From IMG/VR virus record IMGVR_UViG_3300044797_000396, positions 1-64,000 of that record: DNA of 64,000 nucleotides; one strand, written 5' to 3'. Both the position numbers and the translations under genes were made by a program. Below the pieces are notes generated by a model. That model was not told the origin of the DNA and made no database searches. It was given only the letters and a program-made list of their open reading frames with translations. Numbering within the stretch: position 1 is the first letter of the stretch; each line of letters opens with the position of its first letter. This DNA comes from a virus. Positions 1 to 9,300 of the stretch are shown piece after piece.

Positions 1-1278
1 ACTTTGATCGCTTTCTTGAATACTGCTACTGCTACCTTAACTAGCAGTCAGGTGGATTTCAGCGATTTTGCAGCCATCACACAAGATTATAGATTACAAA
101 TCAATGGTTCTGTGGCTGTCAATCCTACTACTGGATTGAGTAACGATGGTCTCTATGATATTACTGGTTTCGATGCTATGACCAATACTCTTACTTTGGC
201 TATGGCTTTTGTTAGCTCCAGCGGTCTCAGATATGAAGTATTGGATCCAAGTGCTAGCGGCACCACCACTTATTTGATCCTGAACCAAAACGTGGTTCCT
301 AACGGTAACCAGCTGAGAGTGACCATCGTGGATCAAAGAGACGCAGCCTTCTTCGATGCGGGTTGGGTCAATGCTTTGGCCGCTTTGGAAACCGTGGAAT
401 GCGACATTGTGGTCCCTCTACCAAATCAAACCATCAGCGTTATTTTCCAAAACGCTCTCAGCCACTGTATCGCACAAAGCAATATTGTTAACAGACACGA
501 AAGAATTTTGTTTATCGGAGCCATCAATGGTTTGACTCCTGCCAACTTGACTGGTGCTCAACTAGCCGCAGTGGAAGATTTGGGTATCTTGGAAGGAATT
601 CCAAACAACGATATTACTAGTACTTTAGCTGGTAACATTCAAGACATCGCTAACTACTCAGTTCCCAATGCTTATGGCTTCACCTTCCGTTGCGTGTATT
701 TTTATCCCGACCAGATTGTGGTACAGGCCGGTGCTAACAACGTCTTGATTGATGGTTTCTACATCGCTGCTGCTGCCGCAGGTTACGCCAATGCAGACTT
801 GGCTCTCCAGAATCCATTCACCAATAAGGTGTTTAGCGGATTCACCATCCTCAATAACAAAATGTTTTCTAACACCGTACTTGAATCATTGGCTGCTGCG
901 GGTGTCACTACCCTCCAACCAGTGGCAGGCGGTGGTAGAGTGGTTTGGGGAATTACCACTACTCAATCTGGTTTCCCAGAAGAACAAGAAATCTCTGTCG
1001 TCTTTATTAGAGACAGAGTGGCCAAGGTACTTCGTGCCGGATTCGAGGGATTTGTAGGAACTCCTCAAACAGCAAGCACTGCAAACTCATTAAACACAGA
1101 AGCGGTTATTCTATTAAACTCCTTGATTGCGCAAGGATTAATAACGGCCTTTACTGGATTGACAGTAGTTCAGGATTCAGTAGATCCTCGTCAATGGGAT
1201 ATTTCAGTAATTATCCAACCAACATATCCAATTAACTGGATCTACATCACAGTTACCGTAGGTAATTTGGGAGCTTGA
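1..1278 (+). CDS. Tail sheath protein, 5'-truncated by window edge
   Basis: This is the contractile-tail sheath subunit, which polymerises around the tail tube and shortens during DNA delivery. The frame is open from base 1, so the true start is upstream; 425 residues are visible. The C-terminal part has the helix-like segment VVFIRDRVAKVLR followed by a strand-rich end (IYITVTVGN), the arrangement seen where sheath subunits exchange C-terminal arms. The tube gene follows after 26 bases behind an AGGAG ribosome site, the usual sheath-tube order of myophages. The identification rests on this pattern and gene order; no structure-level check was possible. Confidence 0.82.
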   Translation, partial: TLIAFLNTATATLTSSQVDFSDFAAITQDYRLQINGSVAVNPTTGLSNDGLYDITGFDAMTNTLTLAMAFVSSSGLRYEVLDPSASGTTTYLILNQNVVPNGNQLRVTIVDQRDAAFFDAGWVNALAALETVECDIVVPLPNQTISVIFQNALSHCIAQSNIVNRHERILFIGAINGLTPANLTGAQLAAVEDLGILEGIPNNDITSTLAGNIQDIANYSVPNAYGFTFRCVYFYPDQIVVQAGANNVLIDGFYIAAAAAGYANADLALQNPFTNKVFSGFTILNNKMFSNTVLESLAAAGVTTLQPVAGGGRVVWGITTTQSGFPEEQEISVVFIRDRVAKVLRAGFEGFVGTPQTASTANSLNTEAVILLNSLIAQGLITAFTGLTVVQDSVDPRQWDISVIIQPTYPINWIYITVTVGNLGA

Positions 1279-1304
1279 TATATATACTTAGGAGTTAAAA
1301 TAAT

Positions 1305-1988
1305 ATGACTACAGGCTATCCACAAACTGGTTCAATACTAAATCTAGGAGATGCATTCGGTACTAACACTACTGATACAGCAATTTCAACTAATATCTTG
1401 ATTGCTGTCAGAACTCCAACTGGTTATCAACCAGTTGGTGCAGTTCAATCTATGGCAATCTCTGAAAAGAGATCTATTAAGATGATCGATGAAGTTGGAA
1501 CAGATGGTCATATTGACTCTGTCCCTAATCAATCAACTAACATTACTGGCACTTGCCAAAGAGTTAGATTCCAAAAACTACGTGTTGCCGAAGCGTTTGA
1601 TAGAGGCTTCTTGCATGTGGCTGCCCAAGTGTATCCTTTTGATATTGTTATCTTTGACAAGCAAAAGTTTGCTGTCAATGCTCAGGTAACTACCATTATT
1701 AAGAACGTTTGGATTTCTGGCATTGATTATACTTACCAAGTCAGCGATTGGGTTATTACCGATAGCATGAGCTGGGAAGCGGAACAAATTTATAGCCAAG
1801 TTAACGGTGGTCCAGCTGCTACGGGTGGTCAAGACAACTTGCTCAAGCCGTTCGGTGGAGCTAACAATCCAACCTGGATCGAGTCTCAAACCGATATGGG
1901 TTCCAGTGGCAGAAGAGGTTCTTTGGATGCTGCCGGTCTTATCGATATTGGAAGTGCTCAGTACCCAGCTTCTGTTGGTATTTACTAA
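1305..1988 (+). CDS. Tail tube protein
   Basis: This 227-residue protein probably forms the stacked hexameric rings of the inner tail tube. It has the size and composition expected: beta-rich, with segments SMAISEKRSIKMIDEVGTDG and VWISGIDYTYQVSDWVITDS resembling the paired strands of tube folds, and a flexible Gly/Ser-rich end. It lies directly after the sheath gene, behind an AGGAG site about 8 bases from its ATG, and is followed by a strong terminator, so sheath and tube can form the end of a highly expressed transcript. The assignment depends mainly on gene order. Confidence 0.8.
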   Translation: MTTGYPQTGSILNLGDAFGTNTTDTAISTNILIAVRTPTGYQPVGAVQSMAISEKRSIKMIDEVGTDGHIDSVPNQSTNITGTCQRVRFQKLRVAEAFDRGFLHVAAQVYPFDIVIFDKQKFAVNAQVTTIIKNVWISGIDYTYQVSDWVITDSMSWEAEQIYSQVNGGPAATGGQDNLLKPFGGANNPTWIESQTDMGSSGRRGSLDAAGLIDIGSAQYPASVGIY

Positions 1989-2013
1989 TCATTACTAACA
2001 ATATAAAGTCTAT

Positions 2014-2045
2014 AAAACGCCTGGTCTTCGTGATCAGGCGTTTTT
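2014..2045 (+). terminator. Rho-independent terminator after sheath-tube genes
   Basis: A 13-pair stem (AAAACGCCTGGTC paired with GATCAGGCGTTTT, one G-T wobble) encloses the loop TTCGT and runs into TTTTT. It lies 25 bases after the tube stop codon and 30 bases before the chaperone gene. It would separate abundant sheath and tube mRNA from the less-needed chaperone and tape-measure genes. Confidence 0.9.
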
Positions 2046-2075
2046 GTTTGTTATATATTTAGTTAGGAGTTGTAA

Positions 2076-2762
2076 ATGCCAAAGTTCGAAAGCCCAATTA
2101 GTTCTAAACAAATCAATAGTCCTCCAATGAAGGATTTTAGAGTGCCAGATGAAAGTGGATTTAACCCACCTCCTCCGCCTCCACCACATCGTCATGTCCA
2201 AGAGACGCAACCACCACCTTTTGATCCAGTAGCTATGAGAGAGTTTGAGTCTTCTATGCAGCCTCAACGAGCGCCCCTCCCAATGAAGGAGATGAGCGAT
2301 GTAGAGAGGCAGATTTTCGAGGCTAAGAAGGCTAAGAGAGAGGGAAAAGAAAGATTGTCAGACGGTGCCAAACGTCGTATTGAGATGTTGATTGGTATGA
2401 CGCGTATGACCAAGACCGTTGACATCGAAGGTAATAATTTTAGCCTGCAAACATTACAAAATAGAGAGGCTCGAGAAGCCTTGGTAGCTGCGGCCGACTA
2501 TGATGGTACGGTACAATTTTCTTTTGAGTACTCTAAGCAATTACTGGCTCGCTCCCTAACACAAATAGCTGGCATCAGTTTCTCAGATTTTATCTCGTCC
2601 CATGATTTAGAAGATAAACTAAACTTTGTAGAGGACCTCCCACAAGCACTTTTCACCCGATTATATAATGAATATGTAGCGCTAGACGATGAATCAAGAG
2701 CTAAGTTTTCTCCTAAAACTGAAAATCAGGTGAAGGAGGTAGTAGAAGACCTAAAAAAATAA
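2076..2762 (+). CDS. Tail assembly chaperone, upstream (G-like) product
   Basis: A 228-residue protein between tube and tape measure, the position of the tail assembly chaperone that coats the tape measure during tail building. The N-terminus (about residues 1-75) is Pro-rich with a run of seven prolines and many Gln. Residues 76-228 are charged and helical and carry a compact domain around FEYSKQLLARSLTQIAGISF. The gene ends in CTA AAA AAA TAA, which makes a perfect slippery heptamer just before the stop. The ATG follows TTAGGAG. Function comes from gene order plus the frameshift architecture; the sequence itself was not recognised. Confidence 0.75.
   Translation: MPKFESPISSKQINSPPMKDFRVPDESGFNPPPPPPPHRHVQETQPPPFDPVAMREFESSMQPQRAPLPMKEMSDVERQIFEAKKAKREGKERLSDGAKRRIEMLIGMTRMTKTVDIEGNNFSLQTLQNREAREALVAAADYDGTVQFSFEYSKQLLARSLTQIAGISFSDFISSHDLEDKLNFVEDLPQALFTRLYNEYVALDDESRAKFSPKTENQVKEVVEDLKK
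2753..2759 (+). other. -1 programmed ribosomal frameshift slippery site
   Basis: The zero frame reads CTA AAA AAA TAA. The last seven sense bases are A AAA AAA, a canonical X XXY YYZ heptamer. Slipping back one base at 2759 enters a frame that stays open for 117 residues to 3112. That frame has no convincing start codon of its own: the first ATG is at 2843 and has no ribosome site. Tail-assembly chaperone genes of dsDNA phages are known to use such a site to make G and G-T proteins. Confidence 0.87.
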
Positions 2763-3112
2763 TAAATGAACCGGAACATCGTTTTACTTGGGAATTATGC
2801 AAGATTTACCGTAAGTTACCCAATGATCCATTCATTATAGATATGGACCCGGTTCTCAAATTATGGTTATACCATCATTGGTTAGGCGATCAAAGAGATG
2901 ATGCCGAACTAGCTAAAAATCACGCATATCTATTAGGATCTTTCTCGAATCCTGAGGCTGTCAAAGAAATGATGAATGATAATAAGCATGAATCTTCCGA
3001 TGAGGATATGGAAGAGTCGATGAAGATGGTAATGGAGACCGATGTACGTAAGCTGGAAGGCGGACAAACTCCTAAAAGAAGAAGACGCAGAAGAGCAACT
3101 TTGAAGGAATAA
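2759..3112 (+). CDS. Tail assembly chaperone frameshift extension (T-like part)
   Basis: This frame is translated as the C-terminal part of a 345-residue G-T-like fusion after a -1 shift at 2753-2759. The coding run starts INEPEHRFTWELCKIYRKLP and continues smoothly through the ATG at 2843, so conserved-looking sequence lies upstream of that ATG, as a frameshift extension predicts. The end is acidic with Met/Glu/Asp runs, then a very basic tail with six consecutive arginines. It stops 4 bases before the tape-measure ATG. An independent 89-residue protein from 2843 is possible but has no visible Shine-Dalgarno site. Confidence 0.78.
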   Translation: MINEPEHRFTWELCKIYRKLPNDPFIIDMDPVLKLWLYHHWLGDQRDDAELAKNHAYLLGSFSNPEAVKEMMNDNKHESSDEDMEESMKMVMETDVRKLEGGQTPKRRRRRRATLKE

Positions 3113-3115
3113 TAA

Positions 3116-5359
3116 ATGGCCGATCCCACCACAACACCCACAGATCCAACAGCGCCCGTTATGCCGGATGTGGCTGCTACACAGAATGCTACTGCCGCCT
3201 ACGAAGAGTATGGTAATGCTGCGCGCAAGGTAATTGAATATGAAAAGCAGCATCGAGACAGCTTGCATTTGAGTAGTACGGCTATGGGCTTTGCTACCAC
3301 CGCAGCGGTAGGTGCGGCTAGCGGATTCAATCAATTGGCTCACGTTGATATGTCCAGGGTTAATACTTATACCAAACAGTTCGATGAGCTTGGCAATATT
3401 TTAACTAAAAATGGAACTATTGTTAAACTTTCTGTTGATAGTATGAATACATTAAAAAATGCTGTTGGGGCTATAGGAGGCTCTACTGTTGCAGGAATGA
3501 CTGAAGCGATGAAAGGTGGAACTGAAGGATTGATTGCCTATGGCAAACAGTTAGCGGCAGTAGCCGATCAACAGGTTATAACGCGAGAATCTATGATTCA
3601 AACCATGGCTACCACAGGTGATTTGAGTGGATTGTATGCAAAAACTAAATATGATCTTTCTCAGCTCAACGCTATGTCGAAAAAAGTTACAGATTCTCAG
3701 ATACTAGCGGATGGTGTTACCAAAATAGGCATCGAAACTGCAAGAAATTGGCAAGCACAATTATTTACTATACCTGGCGTACAAAAGGAATTAATAGAAA
3801 ATACTGGTAGAATGACGGCAAAAACGGACTTTTTTACTAAGACTGTCCAATTCGCTAAGGGAGCCGGCCGAGATTACAGTACTATGATTCAAGACATGAC
3901 CGTAGCTACCAAAGAGATGGGTATGTCTCAAGAAAAGGCTTTCCAATATACGGCAAGAATGACTGAAGCTGCCGAAGTGATGGGAGTACCCGTGGATGAT
4001 CTACGTATGGCCATAAATTCCTCTGCCGATGCTTTTCAAGCCTATGCTTCTAGTGGCGAACATGGCGCTAATGTGACGGATGGTTTAACAGAATCCATGA
4101 CAGAATACATCAAGTCTCTTAAAGACTCTGGTGTTCCGATGGCAACCGCTATTAATCTAGGTAAAGAAATGGCTGGCACTTTGGGTAGTATGGGCTTAGC
4201 TCAAAAATCTTTTTTGTCTTCTTCCACTGGCGGCCCTGGTGGTATGATGGGTGCTTTCAAGATTGAAGAGATGCTCAAAAAGGGAGACATCCAAGGTGTG
4301 CTTAGAAAGCAAAGAGAGGCTATGGAAAAAATGTTGGGACCTATTGTTTCCACCGAAGAAGCTGCTAGCAGTGAAGCCTCTGCTCAGAAGATGACCAAGC
4401 AAATTATGCTACTCAGACAAGGACCTTTGGGTCAATATGCCAAAAGTGATGCTGAGGCGGAAGACCTCTTAGATGCTATGAAAACTGGGGGAGGCCTTAG
4501 TGCTCTTGGCAAAGGCAATGGCAAGGGTGGGACCGCATTAGGAGATGTCAACAACAACCTAACTTTGCAAAAAGCTATTGAACAAGGAAACAAGTTAGCC
4601 CAAACTACAGATACTAGTGTTTCTAAAATAGAGGCTATGGTTAGACAAGCTCAACTAAGAGCTGGCATGGATGTAGGGAATAAAATAGGTCAGTTTACGG
4701 CACGTTCTGCTACTCGTAGTGGAGCTGGGGAGGGTATTCATCCAGAGTTACAAGCAGATTTACGTCGAGGCATGTTAAATGCGGGGTCTTCTTCTGCTTT
4801 GTCTTCTGATCAAGCTCCTAAAGATTTGAAAAGCATTCCATCTTCTTTGGGTATTTTAGGTAGGGCGGTGACCGAAAGTGGTAACAGTAATAAAGCGACC
4901 AACAGTGCCGCATCTATGAATCAAGATCTCATTAATAGAAAAGAGGCTATCTCTAGTGCATCTAGCGCAGATATCCAAATGCCTAATAAGGCAGAAGGGA
5001 TGTTTGGGGCAGCCATACAAGATACAAGCAATTTAGCTAAAAATCCATCCGCTCCACAAAGCGGAGGAGATATTTTTGGTGGTGGTATCGGTCAAGGATA
5101 TACTCCAGCCGGAAGACAAGTAGGTCAAGCCGTTCAATCGCCCAAGGGAGACGAAGATACCTTCGGTGGTAAGGGATCTAAAGCTGGAGGCGCTACTGCC
5201 GCTTCCACCACGATGCAATCCAATCAACCTATACCAGTTATGTTAGCCGATGGCAGCAGCATCACAGTCAACTTTACAGGTAAGTGCCCACATTGCAACT
5301 GGAATATTCATTCTAGTGAATCTGCCAGAAGCGTAAGCCCACAATCTAGTAACGGATAA
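3116..5359 (+). CDS. Tape measure protein
   Basis: This 747-residue protein should set tail length and travel with DNA into the host. It is Ala/Gly/Met/Ser-rich and largely helical, lies directly after the chaperone pair, and shows repeated amphipathic blocks (for example EMGMSQEKAFQYTARMTEAA). The last 200 residues are Gly/Ser-rich and flexible. Using the known ratio of about 0.15 nm of tail per residue, the tail would be roughly 110 nm; that is an extrapolation. Oddly, the C-terminus carries a CPHC motif with a nearby His (about residues 723-732). No obvious peptidase or lysozyme domain is seen. Confidence 0.85.
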   Translation: MADPTTTPTDPTAPVMPDVAATQNATAAYEEYGNAARKVIEYEKQHRDSLHLSSTAMGFATTAAVGAASGFNQLAHVDMSRVNTYTKQFDELGNILTKNGTIVKLSVDSMNTLKNAVGAIGGSTVAGMTEAMKGGTEGLIAYGKQLAAVADQQVITRESMIQTMATTGDLSGLYAKTKYDLSQLNAMSKKVTDSQILADGVTKIGIETARNWQAQLFTIPGVQKELIENTGRMTAKTDFFTKTVQFAKGAGRDYSTMIQDMTVATKEMGMSQEKAFQYTARMTEAAEVMGVPVDDLRMAINSSADAFQAYASSGEHGANVTDGLTESMTEYIKSLKDSGVPMATAINLGKEMAGTLGSMGLAQKSFLSSSTGGPGGMMGAFKIEEMLKKGDIQGVLRKQREAMEKMLGPIVSTEEAASSEASAQKMTKQIMLLRQGPLGQYAKSDAEAEDLLDAMKTGGGLSALGKGNGKGGTALGDVNNNLTLQKAIEQGNKLAQTTDTSVSKIEAMVRQAQLRAGMDVGNKIGQFTARSATRSGAGEGIHPELQADLRRGMLNAGSSSALSSDQAPKDLKSIPSSLGILGRAVTESGNSNKATNSAASMNQDLINRKEAISSASSADIQMPNKAEGMFGAAIQDTSNLAKNPSAPQSGGDIFGGGIGQGYTPAGRQVGQAVQSPKGDEDTFGGKGSKAGGATAASTTMQSNQPIPVMLADGSSITVNFTGKCPHCNWNIHSSESARSVSPQSSNG

Positions 5360-5374
5360 AACAAGGATTTTCTT

Positions 5375-6313
5375 ATGGCTACCTTTTCTCTTAACTCAGC
5401 TACGCAAGGTACTAACAGTCTTGCTGCCTCTCTTAACTCAGCTGATCCTGTTACGCAAGCGCAACTTGCTTCTAGCGGATCTTTGGCCTCTTCTACGCCA
5501 GTAGGTAGCGGTAATGACTTGCCTTACGCACAAATTGTGCCAGGCGTCAATGCTCAAATTGTTAGAAACATCATTACTTGGTATGTTCCTCAATTTGGTA
5601 CCGTACAGATGTTTATCAATCCACAAAATATTACTTATAATCACAAAAAGCTAATCAACAAAGATAGAACTAAGGGCGGATATACTTTACAATATTGGGG
5701 AGAGGAATTGAGCACTCTCAATATCTCGGGAACCACAGGTAGTTCGGGTATTGAAGGCATTAATATGTTATATGAGATTTATCGTGCAGAACAATATGCT
5801 TTTGATGCGGTGGGTTTAACCTTGGCTGCCAATAACGCTGCTGCGGATGTTTCTAATAATATTTCAGTTGGTGTGGGCGGAGCCATAGGGCAAGTCTTTG
5901 GTGGTACTAATTTAGTGTCAGGATCCAATACCGCTGGTATTCTAGGTGGTATATTAGGATTGAACTCACCACTTAATACTTTGTCAGCTAGAAATATTCC
6001 TACTTTGGCTTCTTTGGCTTTTGCGGTGGAAATGTATTATAATGGCTGGGTGTATCGAGGATTTTTTGAGAGTATGACGGTCACGGAAAGAGCTGACAAC
6101 TTCTTACTAGATTACCAAATGCTCTTTACTGTTACTCAAAGAAGAGGATATAGGACTAATTACTTTCCTTGGTCGGAAAGTCCGGTCAGTGGAGCTAGCA
6201 GCTATACCACCCCCGGTTCTTTCAGTGGTTATACAGTTGCTAATACTAATACGGGTGTAAATATTGGTGTAGCCAATCAATCTTTGGCAAGTACATTAAT
6301 TGATTTATTGTAA
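5375..6313 (+). CDS. Tail/baseplate protein between tape measure and hub
   Basis: A 312-residue protein in the slot usually filled by a small baseplate hub-adjacent protein (XkdP- or gp53-like) in contractile tails. The first 50 residues are low-complexity Ser/Ala/Asn. A core with INPQNITYNHKKLINK and YTLQYWGEELSTLNISGTTG is followed by LAFAVEMYYNGWVYRGFFES and a conserved-looking FTVTQRRGYRTNYFPW. The pattern of strand-rich core, WG motif and aromatic YNGWVYRG segment resembles proteins that seal the tube tip to the hub, but I cannot name the family firmly. No LysM signature is visible. A spacing of 15 bases to each neighbour suggests co-expression. Confidence 0.55.
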   Translation: MATFSLNSATQGTNSLAASLNSADPVTQAQLASSGSLASSTPVGSGNDLPYAQIVPGVNAQIVRNIITWYVPQFGTVQMFINPQNITYNHKKLINKDRTKGGYTLQYWGEELSTLNISGTTGSSGIEGINMLYEIYRAEQYAFDAVGLTLAANNAAADVSNNISVGVGGAIGQVFGGTNLVSGSNTAGILGGILGLNSPLNTLSARNIPTLASLAFAVEMYYNGWVYRGFFESMTVTERADNFLLDYQMLFTVTQRRGYRTNYFPWSESPVSGASSYTTPGSFSGYTVANTNTGVNIGVANQSLASTLIDLL

Positions 6314-6327
6314 GGGGATATGTATAA

Positions 6328-9300
6328 ATGTCTGATTTTTTAGGTTTGTTAGGGAATGCTATAAGTTCTCAATTTGGATTAGCCACCAGTGATACCACTT
6401 CATTGAATGAGGTAATTGATGGGCAACAACTTAGCACTGGCAGTCTTGGTGGTATAGCTTCTCAATTCGATCAATCCATAGAACGTAGATATACAGAAGA
6501 AGGTTATTTACGCAGAGATCCTTATGAGACAGACCCTCGTTTATCCGAGGTTTTGTGGCAGCAGCCTAGTGCTACCGTCTTATTCAAGAAAAAGATGTTT
6601 TCTTCTATTGCAGAAAATTATCGCCCTGACTTTATGGATCAAGACGAAAAATTGTACTATAAGGCTATGTGCCTGCTCTTCCAAAACAAATGTACACAAA
6701 TTGCGGCTCTTGAACAATTGAGCAAAATTTCGCAAGTTACAGCTGCGGTGGGCAGCATCGCTCAACAATTATTGCCGGTCATTGTGACTTTGGCCGATCA
6801 AGCCAACAACGGTTATGCCACGGGCAGCGGAACTGGTTTATTTCCTAATGGCAATCCCTTTGCCCCATCAGATGCCACCAGTTTTTTCCAAACGGTAGAT
6901 AGACTGCGAGTGTTGCAAGCTTATAATTTTACCTCCTCCTACACTAGTTGGATTACCGATCCTACCGATCTATTTCAATCCACTTTTGGCCCCGGTACGG
7001 GTGTCATTGAAATAACTAATTTTACTAGCCTCAACACTACTACTAGTGTGGATATTTTAAGTCCAGGCGGTTTTACACTTTCTATTTCCGATCCCTATGA
7101 GTCAATGTTGATTACTGATTATGATATCGAAATAGCGCTTAGTGATGCCACTAATGCTTATTATAATAACCAAGCTATTTCACAGGGTGTAGTAGCGGCC
7201 AATCAAACTATTACTCAGCAACAAAATATGCTTAATCAGGCTCGTAGTTCTAGAAATGCCAGCCCTATTTCTTTCAATGTCGATCCTAATACTATTTTAG
7301 GGCAGCCTATTACTGCCATCATCGATAGTTTAGGTTTAGAGATACCTTTTACTTATAATGCATTTGGTGGTTTAATAGGTTCCAGCAGCGCAGTGTCGGT
7401 ACCAGCCGATTATTTGCGCGGTGGTAATTTGGCAGGATACAATGGCCTAGATGACGGTACATTGCCTATCGGCCCTGATAGCAATATCGTTCCGCTCTTT
7501 GGCAGTAGTGAATTGTCTTTGTTCAACGCTATTATTACTGCTACTTTCCAGCAACTGACTTTGTTGCAAAACACGTCCACTAACTATGTGGCACAAAATC
7601 AACTGACCAATTACGCCCGTAAAAAATTGCGTTTCAATTTTTCTGGTTTGCTAATCATTCAACCTATGGATACTGTACATATCTATATGAACTCACGTAG
7701 CCAATACGATGCCAAAGTTTTGTCAGGACTACAACAGATGTTTAGTGGTGTGGGTATTCTAGGCAATCTCAACGATATGGCTACCTCATTGGTTAATCAG
7801 GTTGATACTCTGCTTAATCCCTCTGGCAATATTGCTATGCAAGCTGAAAAATCTATTTATGTCGGCCCTGATTTTCCTAATTATTTGTGGGCTCTATTGC
7901 GAACACAATTCGTGACAGAAATAGAAGGCACTCATGTTTTTGCGGGCGTAGTGGAGCACGCTAATGACAACTGGGCAGATGGCAAATTCACCATGAACAT
8001 AGATGGCAAAGACAACACTGCCTACTTCGATCAAGGTAAAATCAATTTCAAGCCAGGCGTGGATGCATTCAATGGTTTGATTTTTGATCCGCTTACCCCT
8101 TTCAAGTCCAACTTTGATAGCTTCACGGGTAATGCTTCGGCTCCCGTCACTTCTCAGAATTCTTCTAACACGCCCCAGCTTTTAGATGAGAATATGTATC
8201 TCTTGTCGGAGACAGCTTCTGGTTCTCTGGTACGATATAAACAAGGGGCTTTGTTTGGAGAGAAAGCTACACAAGGTAACTATATCCAGGACCAAAATAT
8301 TGATCCAGCCACTGGACGTCTGACCAAGATCTTTTATGCTCCCGATGGGCTGGTTTATAAGTGGAAACAAGGTATTGGTATTTTTGCACAGTCCGGCAGC
8401 ACCGCCACTCTCAATGATCCCAATCTGGTAGGTAATCCTAATATTTTCAACGAGCCTTTTGCTGGCCTGGATGTAATGAATGTCCTATCCTTGTTAATTG
8501 CAGGCGTCCCTTATAATTATGCCACTTACTTCAAGGCCACTTCTAATTTCAATGGTTTCACTGGCGATCCGAACAGTAAACAATCCAACTCTAATTCCTT
8601 TATGGATTCTTTGAGACTTAATTTGGTGAAGACTAATACCTTGTGGGGAAATTTTATTCCCTTCAAGACTTTGACTATGAACGAGGCTGCTATCGCTCAG
8701 TCTATGCAAGCTCAATTCACCGCTACTCAAATCAATTCTGATTTGGACAAAAAGCTCCAACAATTTTCTAATTATCAAACTCAACTAGTAGCTTTGGGAG
8801 CCATCAACGCCCTATCCAATTCTAGAAATATTTCTACGCCAGCTGAGAGCGGTGTCCTAGCCCAACAAAAAAGCACTTTGCTAGCCCAGGTTACTAATTT
8901 ACAAACAAGTATTCAGGGGTCTATCCAAGCACTACAAGCCGCCTCCACTCAGTTTTCTAGCCAAACTGGGACGGGTCCTGCCGATGCCACTAATTATCTA
9001 ACCAATGGTACCAACGATCCTTCTGATAGCCAAGCTCGTAAAACCATTCGTCGAGAAATTAATTATTTGACCAGGCGTATGTCTTATGACGTTCGTGCTA
9101 ATGAAGACAAGAATCTTTTTATAGTGGACGATTATTATGATGTGGATTATGACATTGCTGCCTTCAACTCTTCTTTGACAGATGGCTTGAAATTGTATAG
9201 CAATACTTACACTAGTGCTCGTGAAAATATTCAGACAGCTGCCGACCTACTAAACTTAGAAGTTTTTGCTGACTCACAAGGGCATATTCGAGTCAGGCCA

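Noticed and set aside
2843-3112. Separate 89-residue gene starting at ATG 2843
   Set aside because: No ribosome site, and coherent coding sequence continues upstream in the same frame to the slippery site, so it is better explained as a frameshift extension.
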